DNA of 64,000 bases from NCBI GenBank assembly GCA_910584205.1, contig CAJUAA010000011.1, positions 28,439 through 92,438 on the forward strand, in the 5' to 3' direction. The notes under the pieces are model-generated. The model was given only the letters and a program-made list of their open reading frames with translations. It did not search any database and was not told the DNA's origin. Position 1 is the first letter of the stretch, and each line of letters opens with the position of its first letter. Of the stretch, positions 8,088 through 16,066 are shown piece by piece. Source of the stretch: an uncultured Lachnospiraceae bacterium (GTDB lineage: Bacteria; Bacillota; Clostridia; Lachnospirales; Lachnospiraceae). Made by a program: the position numbers and the translations under genes.

Positions 8088-9854
8088 ATGAGTATAAGAA
8101 AAAATCCCATGCAGGTCATGATGGACCGCAGGCGGTCAGGCGAGAAGATCGGAATTCCGTCCTACTGCACCGCCAACGAGCTGGTCATCGAGGAAATCCT
8201 GCTTCGTGCAAAAGAGACAAATATACCAACACTGATAGAAGCAACTGCCAACCAGGTCAATCAGTTCGGCGGATACACCGGTATGAAGCCGGCGGACTAC
8301 TGCCGCTTTGTCCTTGACCTGGCGAAGAAGACCGGCTGCCCGGAAGAGCTGATCATCCTGGCCGGCGACCATCTGGGGCCGCTGACCTGGCAGCATCTGC
8401 CGGGAGCGGAAGCCATGGCGAACGCGGAGGAACTGGTCTACCAGTATACCCGCGCCGGATTTACGAAGATCCATCTGGACACCAGCATGAAGGTGGCGGA
8501 CGATCCGGACGGGCTTCTGTCCACGGAAACCATTGCAAGACGCGGGGTCCGGCTCTATCAGGTATGCATGAGAGCATATGAGGATCTGTTAAAAGAAAAA
8601 CCCGACGCCGTGCGCCCGGTATTTATCATCGGATCGGAGGTCCCGATCCCGGGCGGCGCGCAGGAGGCGGAGGAGGGACTGACCGTCACCAGCCCGAAAG
8701 CGTTTGAGGATACGGTCAACACCTATAAGAGGATGTTCCGGGAAGCCGGAGCGGAAGACGGCTGGAACGATGTGATCGCAGTGGTCGTACAGCCGGGCGT
8801 GGAGTTCGGCGACGATCAGGTCTTCCTGTATGACAGCGGGGCGGCACAGGCGCTGACCGCAAAGTTAAAGGAATATCCGGAAGTGGTGTTTGAGGGCCAT
8901 TCCACGGATTACCAGAGCGCCGAGAGCCTAAGAGACATGGTTTTGGACGGCATCTGTATCCTGAAGGTGGGACCGTCTCTGACCTATGCCATGAGAGAAG
9001 CCGTCTTTGCCCTCAGCATGATGGAGAAGGAGCTGGTCCCGGCGGAGGAACAGGCTTACGTGATCGAGACGCTGGAGCATGTGATGACGGACGAGCCGGC
9101 CAACTGGCAGAAGCATTACCACGGCAGTCTCAAAGAACTGGCCCTTGCCAGAAAGTACAGCTTTTCCGACCGCGCACGCTATTATATGGGGGAAGAGAAG
9201 GTCACGGCTGCCATCGGAAAATTGTTCGGCAACCTGAGAAAGTACACGATCCCCGTGAACATGCTTCATCAGTACATGCCGCTGCAGTTTGATAAAGTCC
9301 GTACAGGGACTTTGCAGATGGACCCGAAAGGACTGGTGCTTGATGCGGTCCTCCAGTTCCTGTATGATTACGAGTATGCGGCCGGGATACCGGTGGAGGC
9401 GGAGCTTGGCAAAGTGGGCGGCAAGGAAGACGGCCTTGTGGTCACCGGAGACAGCCCCTATACGGATCCGGGGGAAGCGGGAGTGTTCGTGGAGCGGACC
9501 GGTGTGGACGCTCTGGCGGTGGGAATCGGAACGGCCCATGGATTTTACAAAGGGGAGCCCCATGTGGACCTGGAACGCTTAAGTGAGATCCGGGCGGCCG
9601 TGGACATTCCGCTGGTGCTGCACGGGACTTCCGGGGTGCCGGATGAGACGGTGGCGGAGGCGGTAAAGCGGGGAATCTGTAAAGTGAACTACGCCACCGA
9701 GCTTCGGGCGGCGTTCAGCGAGGGCGTGAAAGAAGTGATGAAGGCGGACCCCGCCGTCTACGATCCGAAGAAATACAACAAGGCGGGACGGGAAAAGGTA
9801 AAACAGCTGGTGATGAAACGGATCGACAACCTGAGAAGCGCGGGACGCGCATAA
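8088..9854 (+). CDS. Fusion of tagatose-bisphosphate aldolase subunit GatZ with the C-terminal half of GatY
   Basis: 588 residues. Residues 1 to about 433 are a full-length GatZ/KbaZ-type subunit (SIRKNPMQVMMD..., IILAGDHLGP..., MLHQYMPLQFDKV...). From about residue 435 (IPVEAELGKVGGKEDG) it switches without linker to a class II aldolase of the GatY/FBA family, keeping the zinc histidines in GIGTAHGFY and VLHGTSGV. A normal GatY has about 284 residues; only the last ~150 are here. The missing N-terminal half contains the catalytic aspartate and a zinc ligand (the LDHH segment). I infer an in-frame deletion that joined gatZ to gatY, junction near 9385-9400. The product is unlikely to cleave tagatose-1,6-bisphosphate. 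GGAGA lies 8 bases before the ATG; longer starts overlap gatD and are unlikely. Confidence 0.85.
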   Translation: MSIRKNPMQVMMDRRRSGEKIGIPSYCTANELVIEEILLRAKETNIPTLIEATANQVNQFGGYTGMKPADYCRFVLDLAKKTGCPEELIILAGDHLGPLTWQHLPGAEAMANAEELVYQYTRAGFTKIHLDTSMKVADDPDGLLSTETIARRGVRLYQVCMRAYEDLLKEKPDAVRPVFIIGSEVPIPGGAQEAEEGLTVTSPKAFEDTVNTYKRMFREAGAEDGWNDVIAVVVQPGVEFGDDQVFLYDSGAAQALTAKLKEYPEVVFEGHSTDYQSAESLRDMVLDGICILKVGPSLTYAMREAVFALSMMEKELVPAEEQAYVIETLEHVMTDEPANWQKHYHGSLKELALARKYSFSDRARYYMGEEKVTAAIGKLFGNLRKYTIPVNMLHQYMPLQFDKVRTGTLQMDPKGLVLDAVLQFLYDYEYAAGIPVEAELGKVGGKEDGLVVTGDSPYTDPGEAGVFVERTGVDALAVGIGTAHGFYKGEPHVDLERLSEIRAAVDIPLVLHGTSGVPDETVAEAVKRGICKVNYATELRAAFSEGVKEVMKADPAVYDPKKYNKAGREKVKQLVMKRIDNLRSAGRA

Positions 9855-9939
9855 AGAATGGAAAAATTCTCCGGCAGCCGGGCAGAGATTTCAGGCGCGG
9901 CCGGGAGAATGACAATGATAGAGGATAAGGAGGCAGCAG

Positions 9940-10407
9940 ATGATCTGGGAAGAACTAAATCAGGCGTTGATCGTTACCGGAATGGAAGCGTCGGACTATA
10001 AAGATGTGATGAAGAACCTGGGTTCGGTCGTCATAAAGGAAGGGTATGCGAAGGAGTCCTATGTGGACGCGCTGATCGCCCGGGAGGAAGAATATCCTAC
10101 CGGTCTTGACGTGGACGGCATGGGGGTTGCGATCCCTCATACGAGCGTGGAGCATGTGAAGAAAGCAGGTATTGCCATCGCCGCGCTGAAACAACCGGTC
10201 ACCTTCACGCAGATGGGGACCGACGACGAGACGGTGGAGGTAAGCCTGGTATTCATGCTGGCGGTGGTGGACCCCAACGCCCATATTGACAAGCTTCAGC
10301 GGATCGTGGAGATGATCCAGGACAAAGAAATGCTCGGGAAACTGATGAAGGCGGACGCGCCGGAAGAGATGATCCGGATGATCCGGGAGAAGGAAAAGAC
10401 GATTTAA
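9940..10407 (+). CDS. gatA: PTS galactitol transporter subunit IIA
   Basis: 155 residues, PTS_EIIA_2 family, galactitol branch. The phosphorylated histidine is in GMGVAIPHTSVEHV near residue 67. It receives phosphate from HPr and donates it to GatB. A strong AAGGAGG stands 7 bases before the ATG. It closes the galactitol gene set and is followed by a terminator. The protein looks intact although gatC, the aldolase and the regulator in the same locus are damaged. Confidence 0.9.
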   Translation: MIWEELNQALIVTGMEASDYKDVMKNLGSVVIKEGYAKESYVDALIAREEEYPTGLDVDGMGVAIPHTSVEHVKKAGIAIAALKQPVTFTQMGTDDETVEVSLVFMLAVVDPNAHIDKLQRIVEMIQDKEMLGKLMKADAPEEMIRMIREKEKTI

Positions 10408-10415
10408 AAGAGAAG

Positions 10416-10459
10416 AAGGCTTTTCGGAGTGCGGAAGATGCTCCGGAAAGCCCTTTTTT
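10416..10459 (+). terminator. Intrinsic terminator after gatA
   Basis: GGCTTTTCGGAG pairs with CTCCGGAAAGCC and is followed by a run of six T ending near 10459. It marks the end of the galactitol transcription unit. Confidence 0.8.
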
Positions 10460-10492
10460 GCCGATTGGAAAAATAACAGGAAAAACAGCACC

Positions 10493-10523
10493 TTGACCTG
10501 GAGTCCGCTCCAGAGATTACAGT
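10493..10523 (+). promoter_or_regulatory. Orphan MerR-family-type promoter/operator
   Basis: TTGACC (10493-10498) and TACAGT (10518-10523) are 19 bases apart, longer than the usual 17. Between them lies a dyad CTGGAG-TCCG-CTCCAG (10498-10513). A 19-base spacer filled by a dyad is the signature of promoters activated by MerR-family regulators. No gene follows on this strand: a terminator begins within about 10 bases of the expected transcript start, and the next gene is convergent (MATE). Confidence 0.6.
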
Positions 10524-10528
10524 CAGAC

Positions 10529-10557
10529 ATATCCGGTTTTCAGACCGGAGTCTTTTT
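10529..10557 (+). terminator. Intrinsic terminator immediately downstream of the MerR-type promoter
   Basis: CCGGT...ACCGG (about 10533-10547) with a six-base loop is followed by AGTCTTTTTC. The T-run is on the plus strand, so it would stop transcripts from the MerR-type promoter rather than from the MATE gene. Confidence 0.6.
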
Positions 10558-10567
10558 CAATTTCTGC

Positions 10568-11911
10568 CTAAGAAGCGGAAAGCCGGTGCACAGTCACATA
10601 AAAAGCGCTCATGACACAGACGGCGCTGAACAGCCAGGCGGTGGTCTCGGCGAAGAACAGGCCGTATTCCCCCACGATCCGGGGAAGGAAGAGGGCTACG
10701 GACACGCGCCCCACGCATTCCAGAAGGCCTGCAATCATGGGTATGATGGTATTTCCCATGCCCTGGATGGCGGAGCGGTAGACGTGCAGGGCATAGAGGA
10801 TAATCAGCGTCACGCTCATAATGGTCAGGTACTGATAGGCCAGTTCCAGTACTGCAGGGGCATCGGCATCGGAGGATGAGATAAACAACATCAGCAGATA
10901 CCTGCCGAACAGCACCATTCCCACGGAGATGGTTACGGCAAACAGGGCGGCAAGCTTCATGGCGCTTCGGATGCCGCTCCGAATCCGCGGCAGATTGCGT
11001 GCGCCGAAGTTCTGGCCCGTGTAGGTGGCGGTGGCAAAGCCAAAGGAGATGGCGGAGCTCTCCAGCAGTCCGTACAGCTTGTTGGTGGCGGTAAAGCCGG
11101 CGATAAACAGGGAGCCGAAGCCGTTGATGACAAACTGCAGGATAATGCCGCCGAACACAATGGCCACATGGGAGAGGGCCAGAGGGATCCCAAGTTTTAA
11201 CAGTTTCAGGATGACCGGGAAATCCAAAGCCCAGTCTTCCTTCCGCAGCTTTGCCGCAGGTATTTTTCCGATCATCCGCAGGCAGTAGAGAAATGCCAGA
11301 AGCTGGGAAAGGATGGTGGCGACGGCAGCGCCGGTGATCCCCCAGTGAAATCCCATGACGAGCAGGAGATCCAGCCCGATGTTTACTGCGGCGGCGATAA
11401 TCATGGCGATCAGGGGCGTCTTCCCGTCTCCAAAGGAGCGCAGCACGGCGGAGGCCATATTGTAGGCCATCACGATCAGCGTTCCGGCATACATGACGAC
11501 CACATAGGAGAGGGCGCCTGCAAAAATATCCTCCGGCGTCTTCAAAAGCCGCAGGAGCGGAGACGCCAGAAACGGAAAGGTCGCGGAGACCAGGGTTCCC
11601 ATCGTCAGACACAGTAGCGTGGACATGGCGATGGATTTTTTGACAGCCTTTTCATTTCCCTCGCCGATGTTCTGGGTAATCAGGACAGCAAAGCCCTGGG
11701 TCAGTACCTGTACGGACCAAAGCACAAGCCAGTAGATCCAGTCTGTGGCTCCAAGGGACGCCAGGGCGTCAAGCCCGACTCCCTGTCCCACGATGACCGT
11801 ATCGGTAATCATATAGATCTGCTGTCCCAGATTTCCGATAATCAGGGGCAGCGCAAAGAAAAAAATCAGTTTTGCAGGGTTTCCGTGAGTCATGTCTTTT
11901 ACTCTGCTCAT
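10568..11911 (-). CDS. MATE-family multidrug/toxin efflux transporter
   Basis: 447 residues with about twelve hydrophobic segments in two repeated halves, as in the MATE superfamily. The N-terminus reads MTHGNPAKLIFFFALPLIIGNLGQQIYMITDTVIVG, matching the opening of DinF/NorM-like bacterial members. The internal repeat begins near DFPVILKLLKLGIPLALSHV. Such proteins export cationic compounds using a proton or sodium gradient. GAGGAGGTAAATA precedes the ATG. It is transcribed away from the AraC-type regulator at 12075, a divergent pair that suggests control by that regulator. The natural substrate is not predictable. Confidence 0.92.
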   Translation of the reverse strand: MSRVKDMTHGNPAKLIFFFALPLIIGNLGQQIYMITDTVIVGQGVGLDALASLGATDWIYWLVLWSVQVLTQGFAVLITQNIGEGNEKAVKKSIAMSTLLCLTMGTLVSATFPFLASPLLRLLKTPEDIFAGALSYVVVMYAGTLIVMAYNMASAVLRSFGDGKTPLIAMIIAAAVNIGLDLLLVMGFHWGITGAAVATILSQLLAFLYCLRMIGKIPAAKLRKEDWALDFPVILKLLKLGIPLALSHVAIVFGGIILQFVINGFGSLFIAGFTATNKLYGLLESSAISFGFATATYTGQNFGARNLPRIRSGIRSAMKLAALFAVTISVGMVLFGRYLLMLFISSSDADAPAVLELAYQYLTIMSVTLIILYALHVYRSAIQGMGNTIIPMIAGLLECVGRVSVALFLPRIVGEYGLFFAETTAWLFSAVCVMSAFYVTVHRLSAS

Positions 11912-11944
11912 TATTTACCTCCTCATCCGGGTGTCGTCGGCCGT

Positions 11945-11972
11945 TTGACATTTCCCATTGAAATGATATAAT
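11945..11972 (+). promoter_or_regulatory. Sigma-A type promoter for the AraC-family gene
   Basis: TTGACA (11945-11950) and TATAAT (11967-11972) are perfect boxes with a 16-base spacer, in the gap between the divergent MATE and AraC genes. Transcription would start near 11980, about 95 bases before the AraC start codon. Confidence 0.75.
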
Positions 11973-12074
11973 CATAATATCAAAAATGCGATTTGTATAT
12001 AAAAATAGTCCTGTTTTTTATAAAAATAATTCCAACTGTACGGTTGCAGATAGTTTCAAAAGGAGTGGGATGTT

Positions 12075-12995
12075 ATGCAGGTCAGAACGATTAAGACAGA
12101 TGAACATCTGAGGGAGCTGATTGATTATAAGGATCTTTCTTTTCCGATTGATATTTGTACGGATGATTACAGTACCTTTCTGGACCATACCATGAACTGC
12201 CACTGGCATAATTCTTTTGAATTCGGGACCATGGTGGAGGGGCGGCTGGATTTTTATACCGGCGAGACATGCCTGAGAATGGAAAAGGGAGACAGCGTCT
12301 TTGTGAACGCCAATGTCCTTCACATGGCAAGACAGGTGGACCCCGGAGAAAATACATTGATGGTGGGCGTGGTGTTTCCGCCGTCTTTGTTTCCCGGCGG
12401 GGGCGTATTCCAGAAATATTTCCAGCCGGTCCTGAAGATGCCGCTTCAAGGATTTTGTGTGAAGGCGGACAGTCCCGTCGGCAGAAATATGGAGCGGACG
12501 CTTGTGGAGCTCTGCGGACTGCGGGATGAGGAAGCCGGTTATGAGCTTCGGTGCTTAAGCCTGATCAGCCGGCTGTGGCTTGACACGCTGGAGTACCTTT
12601 CCGGGGAGAATCATGACTTTGTCATGGGGGAGACAGGGCGGCGCCACGGGGACGTGGTGAAGCAGATGATTTCTTATATACAGGAACATTATGCGGAGCC
12701 TGTTGCCATCCGGGATTTGACGGAGCATGCGCATATAAGCCGCAGTGAGTGCTTCCGGTCCTTCCGCCGCTACACAGGAAAGAAACCCATGGAATACATC
12801 AACGAGTACCGCCTGATCCAGGCGGCGGATCTTCTGAAGGAGACCAGCCTGTCGGTCTCCGAGATCGGAAGCGCCTGCGGATTCGGGAGCTCCAGCTATT
12901 TCGGGAAGCTCTTTAAGGAGAAATACGGGGTATCGCCGCTGGGGTATCGGCAGGGATCAGCCTGCGCGGTCTTGCCGGAAACAGGCGATGTGTAG
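12075..12995 (+). CDS. AraC-family transcriptional regulator with N-terminal cupin
   Basis: 306 residues. The N-terminal half is a ligand-binding cupin of the AraC type (HWHNSFEFGTMVEG, then GDSVFVNANVLH). The C-terminal ~100 residues hold two helix-turn-helix units: DLTEHAHISRSECFRSFRRYTGKKPMEYI and SVSEIGSACGFGSSSYFGKLFKEKYGVSPLGYR, the second matching the AraC signature. AAAGGAGTGGG lies before the ATG. It is divergent from the MATE exporter, which is its most likely target. The ligand is unknown. Confidence 0.92.
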   Translation: MQVRTIKTDEHLRELIDYKDLSFPIDICTDDYSTFLDHTMNCHWHNSFEFGTMVEGRLDFYTGETCLRMEKGDSVFVNANVLHMARQVDPGENTLMVGVVFPPSLFPGGGVFQKYFQPVLKMPLQGFCVKADSPVGRNMERTLVELCGLRDEEAGYELRCLSLISRLWLDTLEYLSGENHDFVMGETGRRHGDVVKQMISYIQEHYAEPVAIRDLTEHAHISRSECFRSFRRYTGKKPMEYINEYRLIQAADLLKETSLSVSEIGSACGFGSSSYFGKLFKEKYGVSPLGYRQGSACAVLPETGDV

Positions 12996-13026
12996 TAAGA
13001 TGAAAAGTAGTGTCAGGCAGTTAATG

Positions 13027-13070
13027 AAAAACAGCATCTGTCCGAAAGCAGCTTTGGAAATATTTTACAA
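13027..13070 (+). repeat. Second copy of the short interspersed repeat
   Basis: AAAACAGCATCTGTCCGA followed by GCT..GGAA..ATTTTAC matches the copy at 6930-6970 at most positions. It lies in the 148-base gap before the EamA gene. The right-hand stem present in the first copy is not clear here. Confidence 0.45.
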
Positions 13071-13143
13071 GACATAACCTGTAAAATGAGTTAGAATAGT
13101 AAAACGTTATCAGACAGGATACGAAATCGAAATTGAAATAAGG

Positions 13144-14025
13144 ATGGAATACAGCATGGAAAACAAAAGATCAGCCGGTCATCAGGCGGCGCTTTTTACA
13201 GTCATCATCTGGGGAACGACCTTTATCTCCACCAAGGTTCTGCTGGCGGATTTTCAGCCGGAGGAGATCCTGTTCTTCCGCTTTGCGCTGGGATTTGCGG
13301 CGCTGCTTCTGGTCTGCCCCCGGCGGCTTGAGCTGGAAGATCCAAGACAGGAGCTTTTGTTTGCGGTAGCGGGGCTGTGCGGAATCTATCTGTATTATCT
13401 GCTGGAAAACATCGCGCTGACTTATACCATGGCGTCCAATGTGGGGGTTATCATATCCGTGGCGCCTTTTTTCACCGCTATCCTGTCCCACCTCTTCGGC
13501 CGGTCCGGGGAGAAGCTTCGGGCCGGTTTTTTCGTCGGCTTCGGCGTGGCCATGGCCGGCGTGGTCCTGATCAGCTTCAACGGGTCCAGGCTTCAGTTAA
13601 GTCCCATGGGCGATCTGCTGGCGCTCCTGGCGGCATTTGTATGGGCCTGCTATTCCCTGCTGACAAGAAGGATCAGCAGTCTTGGCCATCCGGTTATCCT
13701 CACCACCCGCAGGACCTTTTTCTATGGGGTTATCTGTATGTTCCCCACGCTGTTTCGGTTCGATGTACGGCTGGAACGGTTCGTGCATCCGGCGAATCTG
13801 CTGAATGTGCTCTACCTGGGGCTTGGCGCATCGGCGCTCTGCTTTGTGACCTGGAATGTGGCGGTAAAAGTGCTGGGAGCCGTACGGACCAGCGTCTACA
13901 TCTATATGGTCCCGGTGATCACGGTCATTACCTCCGTGCTGGTGCTTAAAGAACCGGTTACATGGACTTCGGCGGCGGGAACGATGCTGGCGGTGGCGGG
14001 GCTTTTTCTGTCGGAGCGCTTTTGA
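13144..14025 (+). CDS. EamA/DMT-superfamily transporter
   Basis: 293 residues with about ten hydrophobic segments and two EamA repeats. The first opens with ALFTVIIWGTTFISTKVLL and the second near SPMGDLLALLAAFVWACYSLL. These proteins carry metabolites or drugs across the inner membrane, often as exporters. The N-terminus could also be the ATG 12 bases downstream (MENKRSAGHQ); the Shine-Dalgarno signal (AAGGATGG) is weak for either. It stands alone between the AraC gene and the convergent XRE gene. The substrate cannot be told from sequence. Confidence 0.88.
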   Translation: MEYSMENKRSAGHQAALFTVIIWGTTFISTKVLLADFQPEEILFFRFALGFAALLLVCPRRLELEDPRQELLFAVAGLCGIYLYYLLENIALTYTMASNVGVIISVAPFFTAILSHLFGRSGEKLRAGFFVGFGVAMAGVVLISFNGSRLQLSPMGDLLALLAAFVWACYSLLTRRISSLGHPVILTTRRTFFYGVICMFPTLFRFDVRLERFVHPANLLNVLYLGLGASALCFVTWNVAVKVLGAVRTSVYIYMVPVITVITSVLVLKEPVTWTSAAGTMLAVAGLFLSERF

Positions 14026-14027
14026 TT

Positions 14028-14393
14028 TTATTGCAGGGGTGCGCCGTTATCCTGCGGTTTTGAAGGCCTTTTATTTACGGATAATAAAGCTTCCGTGGTG
14101 GCAAGAATAACCTCAAGCTGTTTTTCATCGCAGCGGGTCAGCAGACGGTTGATATCCTGATATGTTTTGTTGGACTGATTCTGGTTTGGATAGATTACCG
14201 CATCCGCTGACAGATTAAAAAAGCGTATTACTTTTTCAAATATTTCATAGCTTGGATTATTCCGGTATCGTTCCAGATCTTTCAGATAGGATAAAGAAAT
14301 GTCCAGTATTTCAGCCAGTTCGGCCTGTGTAAGCCTTTTATCCATTCGTGCGTTTTTAAGCACCATGCCGAATTGTTTTGAGACAAGAGCCAT
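14028..14393 (-). CDS. XRE-family helix-turn-helix regulator
   Basis: 121 residues. An N-terminal HTH_3 domain (FGMVLKNARMDKRLTQAELAEILDISLSYLKDLERYRNNPSY, residues about 8-50) is followed by a short C-terminal region without recognisable domain. GGAGGAA precedes the ATG. It begins an AT-rich islet (14.0-16.0 kb) and is divergent from the RelA/SpoT-like gene. The two 16-base direct repeats between them (14461-14497) are plausible operator half-sites for it. It may autoregulate and control the divergent cassette. Confidence 0.88.
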   Translation of the reverse strand: MALVSKQFGMVLKNARMDKRLTQAELAEILDISLSYLKDLERYRNNPSYEIFEKVIRFFNLSADAVIYPNQNQSNKTYQDINRLLTRCDEKQLEVILATTEALLSVNKRPSKPQDNGAPLQ

Positions 14394-14460
14394 GGGGATG
14401 TTCCTCCTTTTGCATTTGTAAAATCATATAATAAAACAGGCCTCTAATCCATACAGATTA

Positions 14461-14497
14461 CATAGATTGCGGTTTTCTGTGCATGGATTGCGGTTTG
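14461..14497. repeat. 16-base direct repeat in the XRE/RelA-like intergenic region
   Basis: CATAGATTGCGGTTTT (14461-14476) is repeated as CATGGATTGCGGTTTG (14482-14497), a spacing of 21 bases, or two helical turns. The position between divergent genes suggests an operator. The rest of this 240-base gap holds no gene that I can see. Confidence 0.5.
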
Positions 14498-14633
14498 GAA
14501 GTAGGGTGTAGCCATATGGTGTTTTTAGCTGCCAGGCTTATAAATATGAAGTTAAAGTGGTTGCATATCGTTTGCAGCGCGTATTGTGTGTAAAAAGCAG
14601 CGGAATCATGGTGAGAGGTTTCGGAGTGCGGAA

Positions 14634-15203
14634 ATGACGTGGGAAGATCTTTGTGATATTTACGAAGATTTTCATGAAAATAAGCGTGAAAAATATGACA
14701 ATATTCTGAAAGATTTTACAAAAAACTATCTGGAAGATATGAATAAAGGCAGAGAAGATGAGGAAGAGAGGATCAAAGTACATTCGATTCATTCAAGAGT
14801 GAAAGATCCGGAGCATCTGATTGCCAAGATTATACGAAAAAAACAGGAAAATCAGAATAAATACAGTCTGGAGATACAGGTTCGTACGCTGTTTGAAGAG
14901 GGATGGGGTGAGGTTGACCATGCTGTTATCTATCCGTATTTTCAAAATGATCAGGTTCTGAAAGAGTATACGGAGCTGCTGAACAGGCTGTCCGGCCTGG
15001 CTGATGAAATGGGCGGTTTTTTCAGCCGTTTGAAAGAGATGGAAACAGGCAATAATAATTCACCACTGCCTGGCACACATAAAAAGCGGGAAGCGGCGGA
15101 TGGGACAAAAATGACAGCGCCGGCTTTTCCTGCATCTGTGCCGGTCAGAAACCAACCAGTTAATACACCCAACGACTGTTTGCAGTCAGTACTGAATGAG
15201 TAA
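14634..15203 (+). CDS. RelA/SpoT-domain protein with the catalytic core missing
   Basis: About 189 residues from the ATG at 14634 (MTWEDLCDIYEDF); an upstream GTG at 14586 is less likely. The beginning (EERIKVHSIHSRVKDPEHLIAKIIRKKQEN) and end (SLEIQVRTLFEEGWGEVDHAVIYP, then LLNRLSGLADEMGGFF) are both recognisable parts of the small RelA/SpoT family. In that family about 90 residues lie between them, including the (p)ppGpp-synthetase acidic residue and substrate-binding loops. Here residue ~77 runs straight into the C-terminal EIQVRT segment. It is therefore probably not a synthetase, either through in-frame deletion or because it now has only a structural role. It is divergent from the XRE regulator and followed by two unknown genes. 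Confidence 0.75.
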   Translation: MTWEDLCDIYEDFHENKREKYDNILKDFTKNYLEDMNKGREDEEERIKVHSIHSRVKDPEHLIAKIIRKKQENQNKYSLEIQVRTLFEEGWGEVDHAVIYPYFQNDQVLKEYTELLNRLSGLADEMGGFFSRLKEMETGNNNSPLPGTHKKREAADGTKMTAPAFPASVPVRNQPVNTPNDCLQSVLNE

Positions 15204-15218
15204 AAAGGAGGGAGAAAA

Positions 15219-15416
15219 ATGAAAACCACAAAAAAGCAGGTGATATCTGCGAAAGAAATTGCCAGAGAAGGAATCCTGCTGGTTACCAGGGGGCAGGTAC
15301 GGAATCATAAACTGGGTAACAGCGCGCGCATTCATACGGGAGAGGTCGAAAAAAAGAATGTCAGAACTACAGAGATTTCCTGCCGGGGAAAAACTGCTGT
15401 ATGGTGTATGGACTGA
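15219..15416 (+). CDS. Small hypothetical protein in the RelA-like cassette
   Basis: 65 residues, starting MKTTKKQVISAKEIAREG, rich in basic residues. I do not recognise it. A very strong AAAAGGAGGGAG lies 6 bases before its ATG, 15 bases after the stop of the RelA/SpoT-like gene, so translation is likely. It could be a complete small protein or the remnant of a longer one, since its C-terminus (SCRGKTAVWCMD) has no clear structural logic. Confidence 0.5.
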   Translation: MKTTKKQVISAKEIAREGILLVTRGQVRNHKLGNSARIHTGEVEKKNVRTTEISCRGKTAVWCMD

Positions 15417-15431
15417 CAGGAAGTGAATGTT

Positions 15432-15962
15432 ATGAATAACATAGAGAATACGTATATAAACTATGACGAACTGATTTCTACAATAGGTAAAGAAGTAATT
15501 GAAAGCCGTATTGAGCAGATCAGTCAGGAAATGCTGGATTTTCTGGAAGTGAATGAGCTGGAAGAAACCGCTTATATTCACCATATGGCATTAACATATG
15601 CAGTTATGGATTATTTTTCGGATATTCAGAGGCTGAAAGATTATCAGCAGATTGAACATGTAAATGAGATTAAGATAAAAGCGTATGAGACATTCTGGCT
15701 GCTGAAAAGGAAGCCTCTTCAATTGATCGGACAGATCGAAGACGACCGGCTGCTTTATGTGAATGAAAAGTTTTTATTGACAAGGCTGACCAGTTTTATG
15801 CTTGGGGATCATATAAACATGCCGATTATAGGCGATAAGAGTATTGCCTTTAAAAATTTTCTGGATACATTATATTATTATTTAAAGTTCAGAAGATGCG
15901 ACGCGCAGTCACTTGAACTGATGCTGCTGGCTTTTAAAGCAGGCCAGATCGTGTTTGCGTAA
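15432..15962 (+). CDS. Hypothetical protein, mostly helical, in the RelA-like cassette
   Basis: 176 residues from the ATG at 15432, supported by AGGAAGTG 8 bases upstream; a GTG at 15423 is the alternative. I do not recognise the family. The sequence is acidic and predicted helical (IGKEVIESRIEQISQEMLDFLEVNELEE...), with no membrane segment or catalytic motif visible. It follows the RelA/SpoT-like protein and the 65-residue ORF on the same strand and ends at a strong terminator, so the three form one AT-rich transcription unit. An antitoxin- or partner-like role is possible but is guesswork. Confidence 0.65.
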   Translation: MNNIENTYINYDELISTIGKEVIESRIEQISQEMLDFLEVNELEETAYIHHMALTYAVMDYFSDIQRLKDYQQIEHVNEIKIKAYETFWLLKRKPLQLIGQIEDDRLLYVNEKFLLTRLTSFMLGDHINMPIIGDKSIAFKNFLDTLYYYLKFRRCDAQSLELMLLAFKAGQIVFA

Positions 15963-15992
15963 GAACAGACCATAAGAACAGACAGGGCAGAG

Positions 15993-16016
15993 GGCAGCCG
16001 AAAGGCTGCCTTTTTC
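15993..16016 (+). terminator. Intrinsic terminator closing the RelA-like cassette
   Basis: GGCAGCC-GAAA-GGCTGCC followed by TTTTT, a textbook tetraloop terminator. Confidence 0.9.
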
Positions 16017-16066
16017 GACGGTATCTTTGCATCCATAAAAGCGTTTGCCGCGCTTTGGATATTCCA

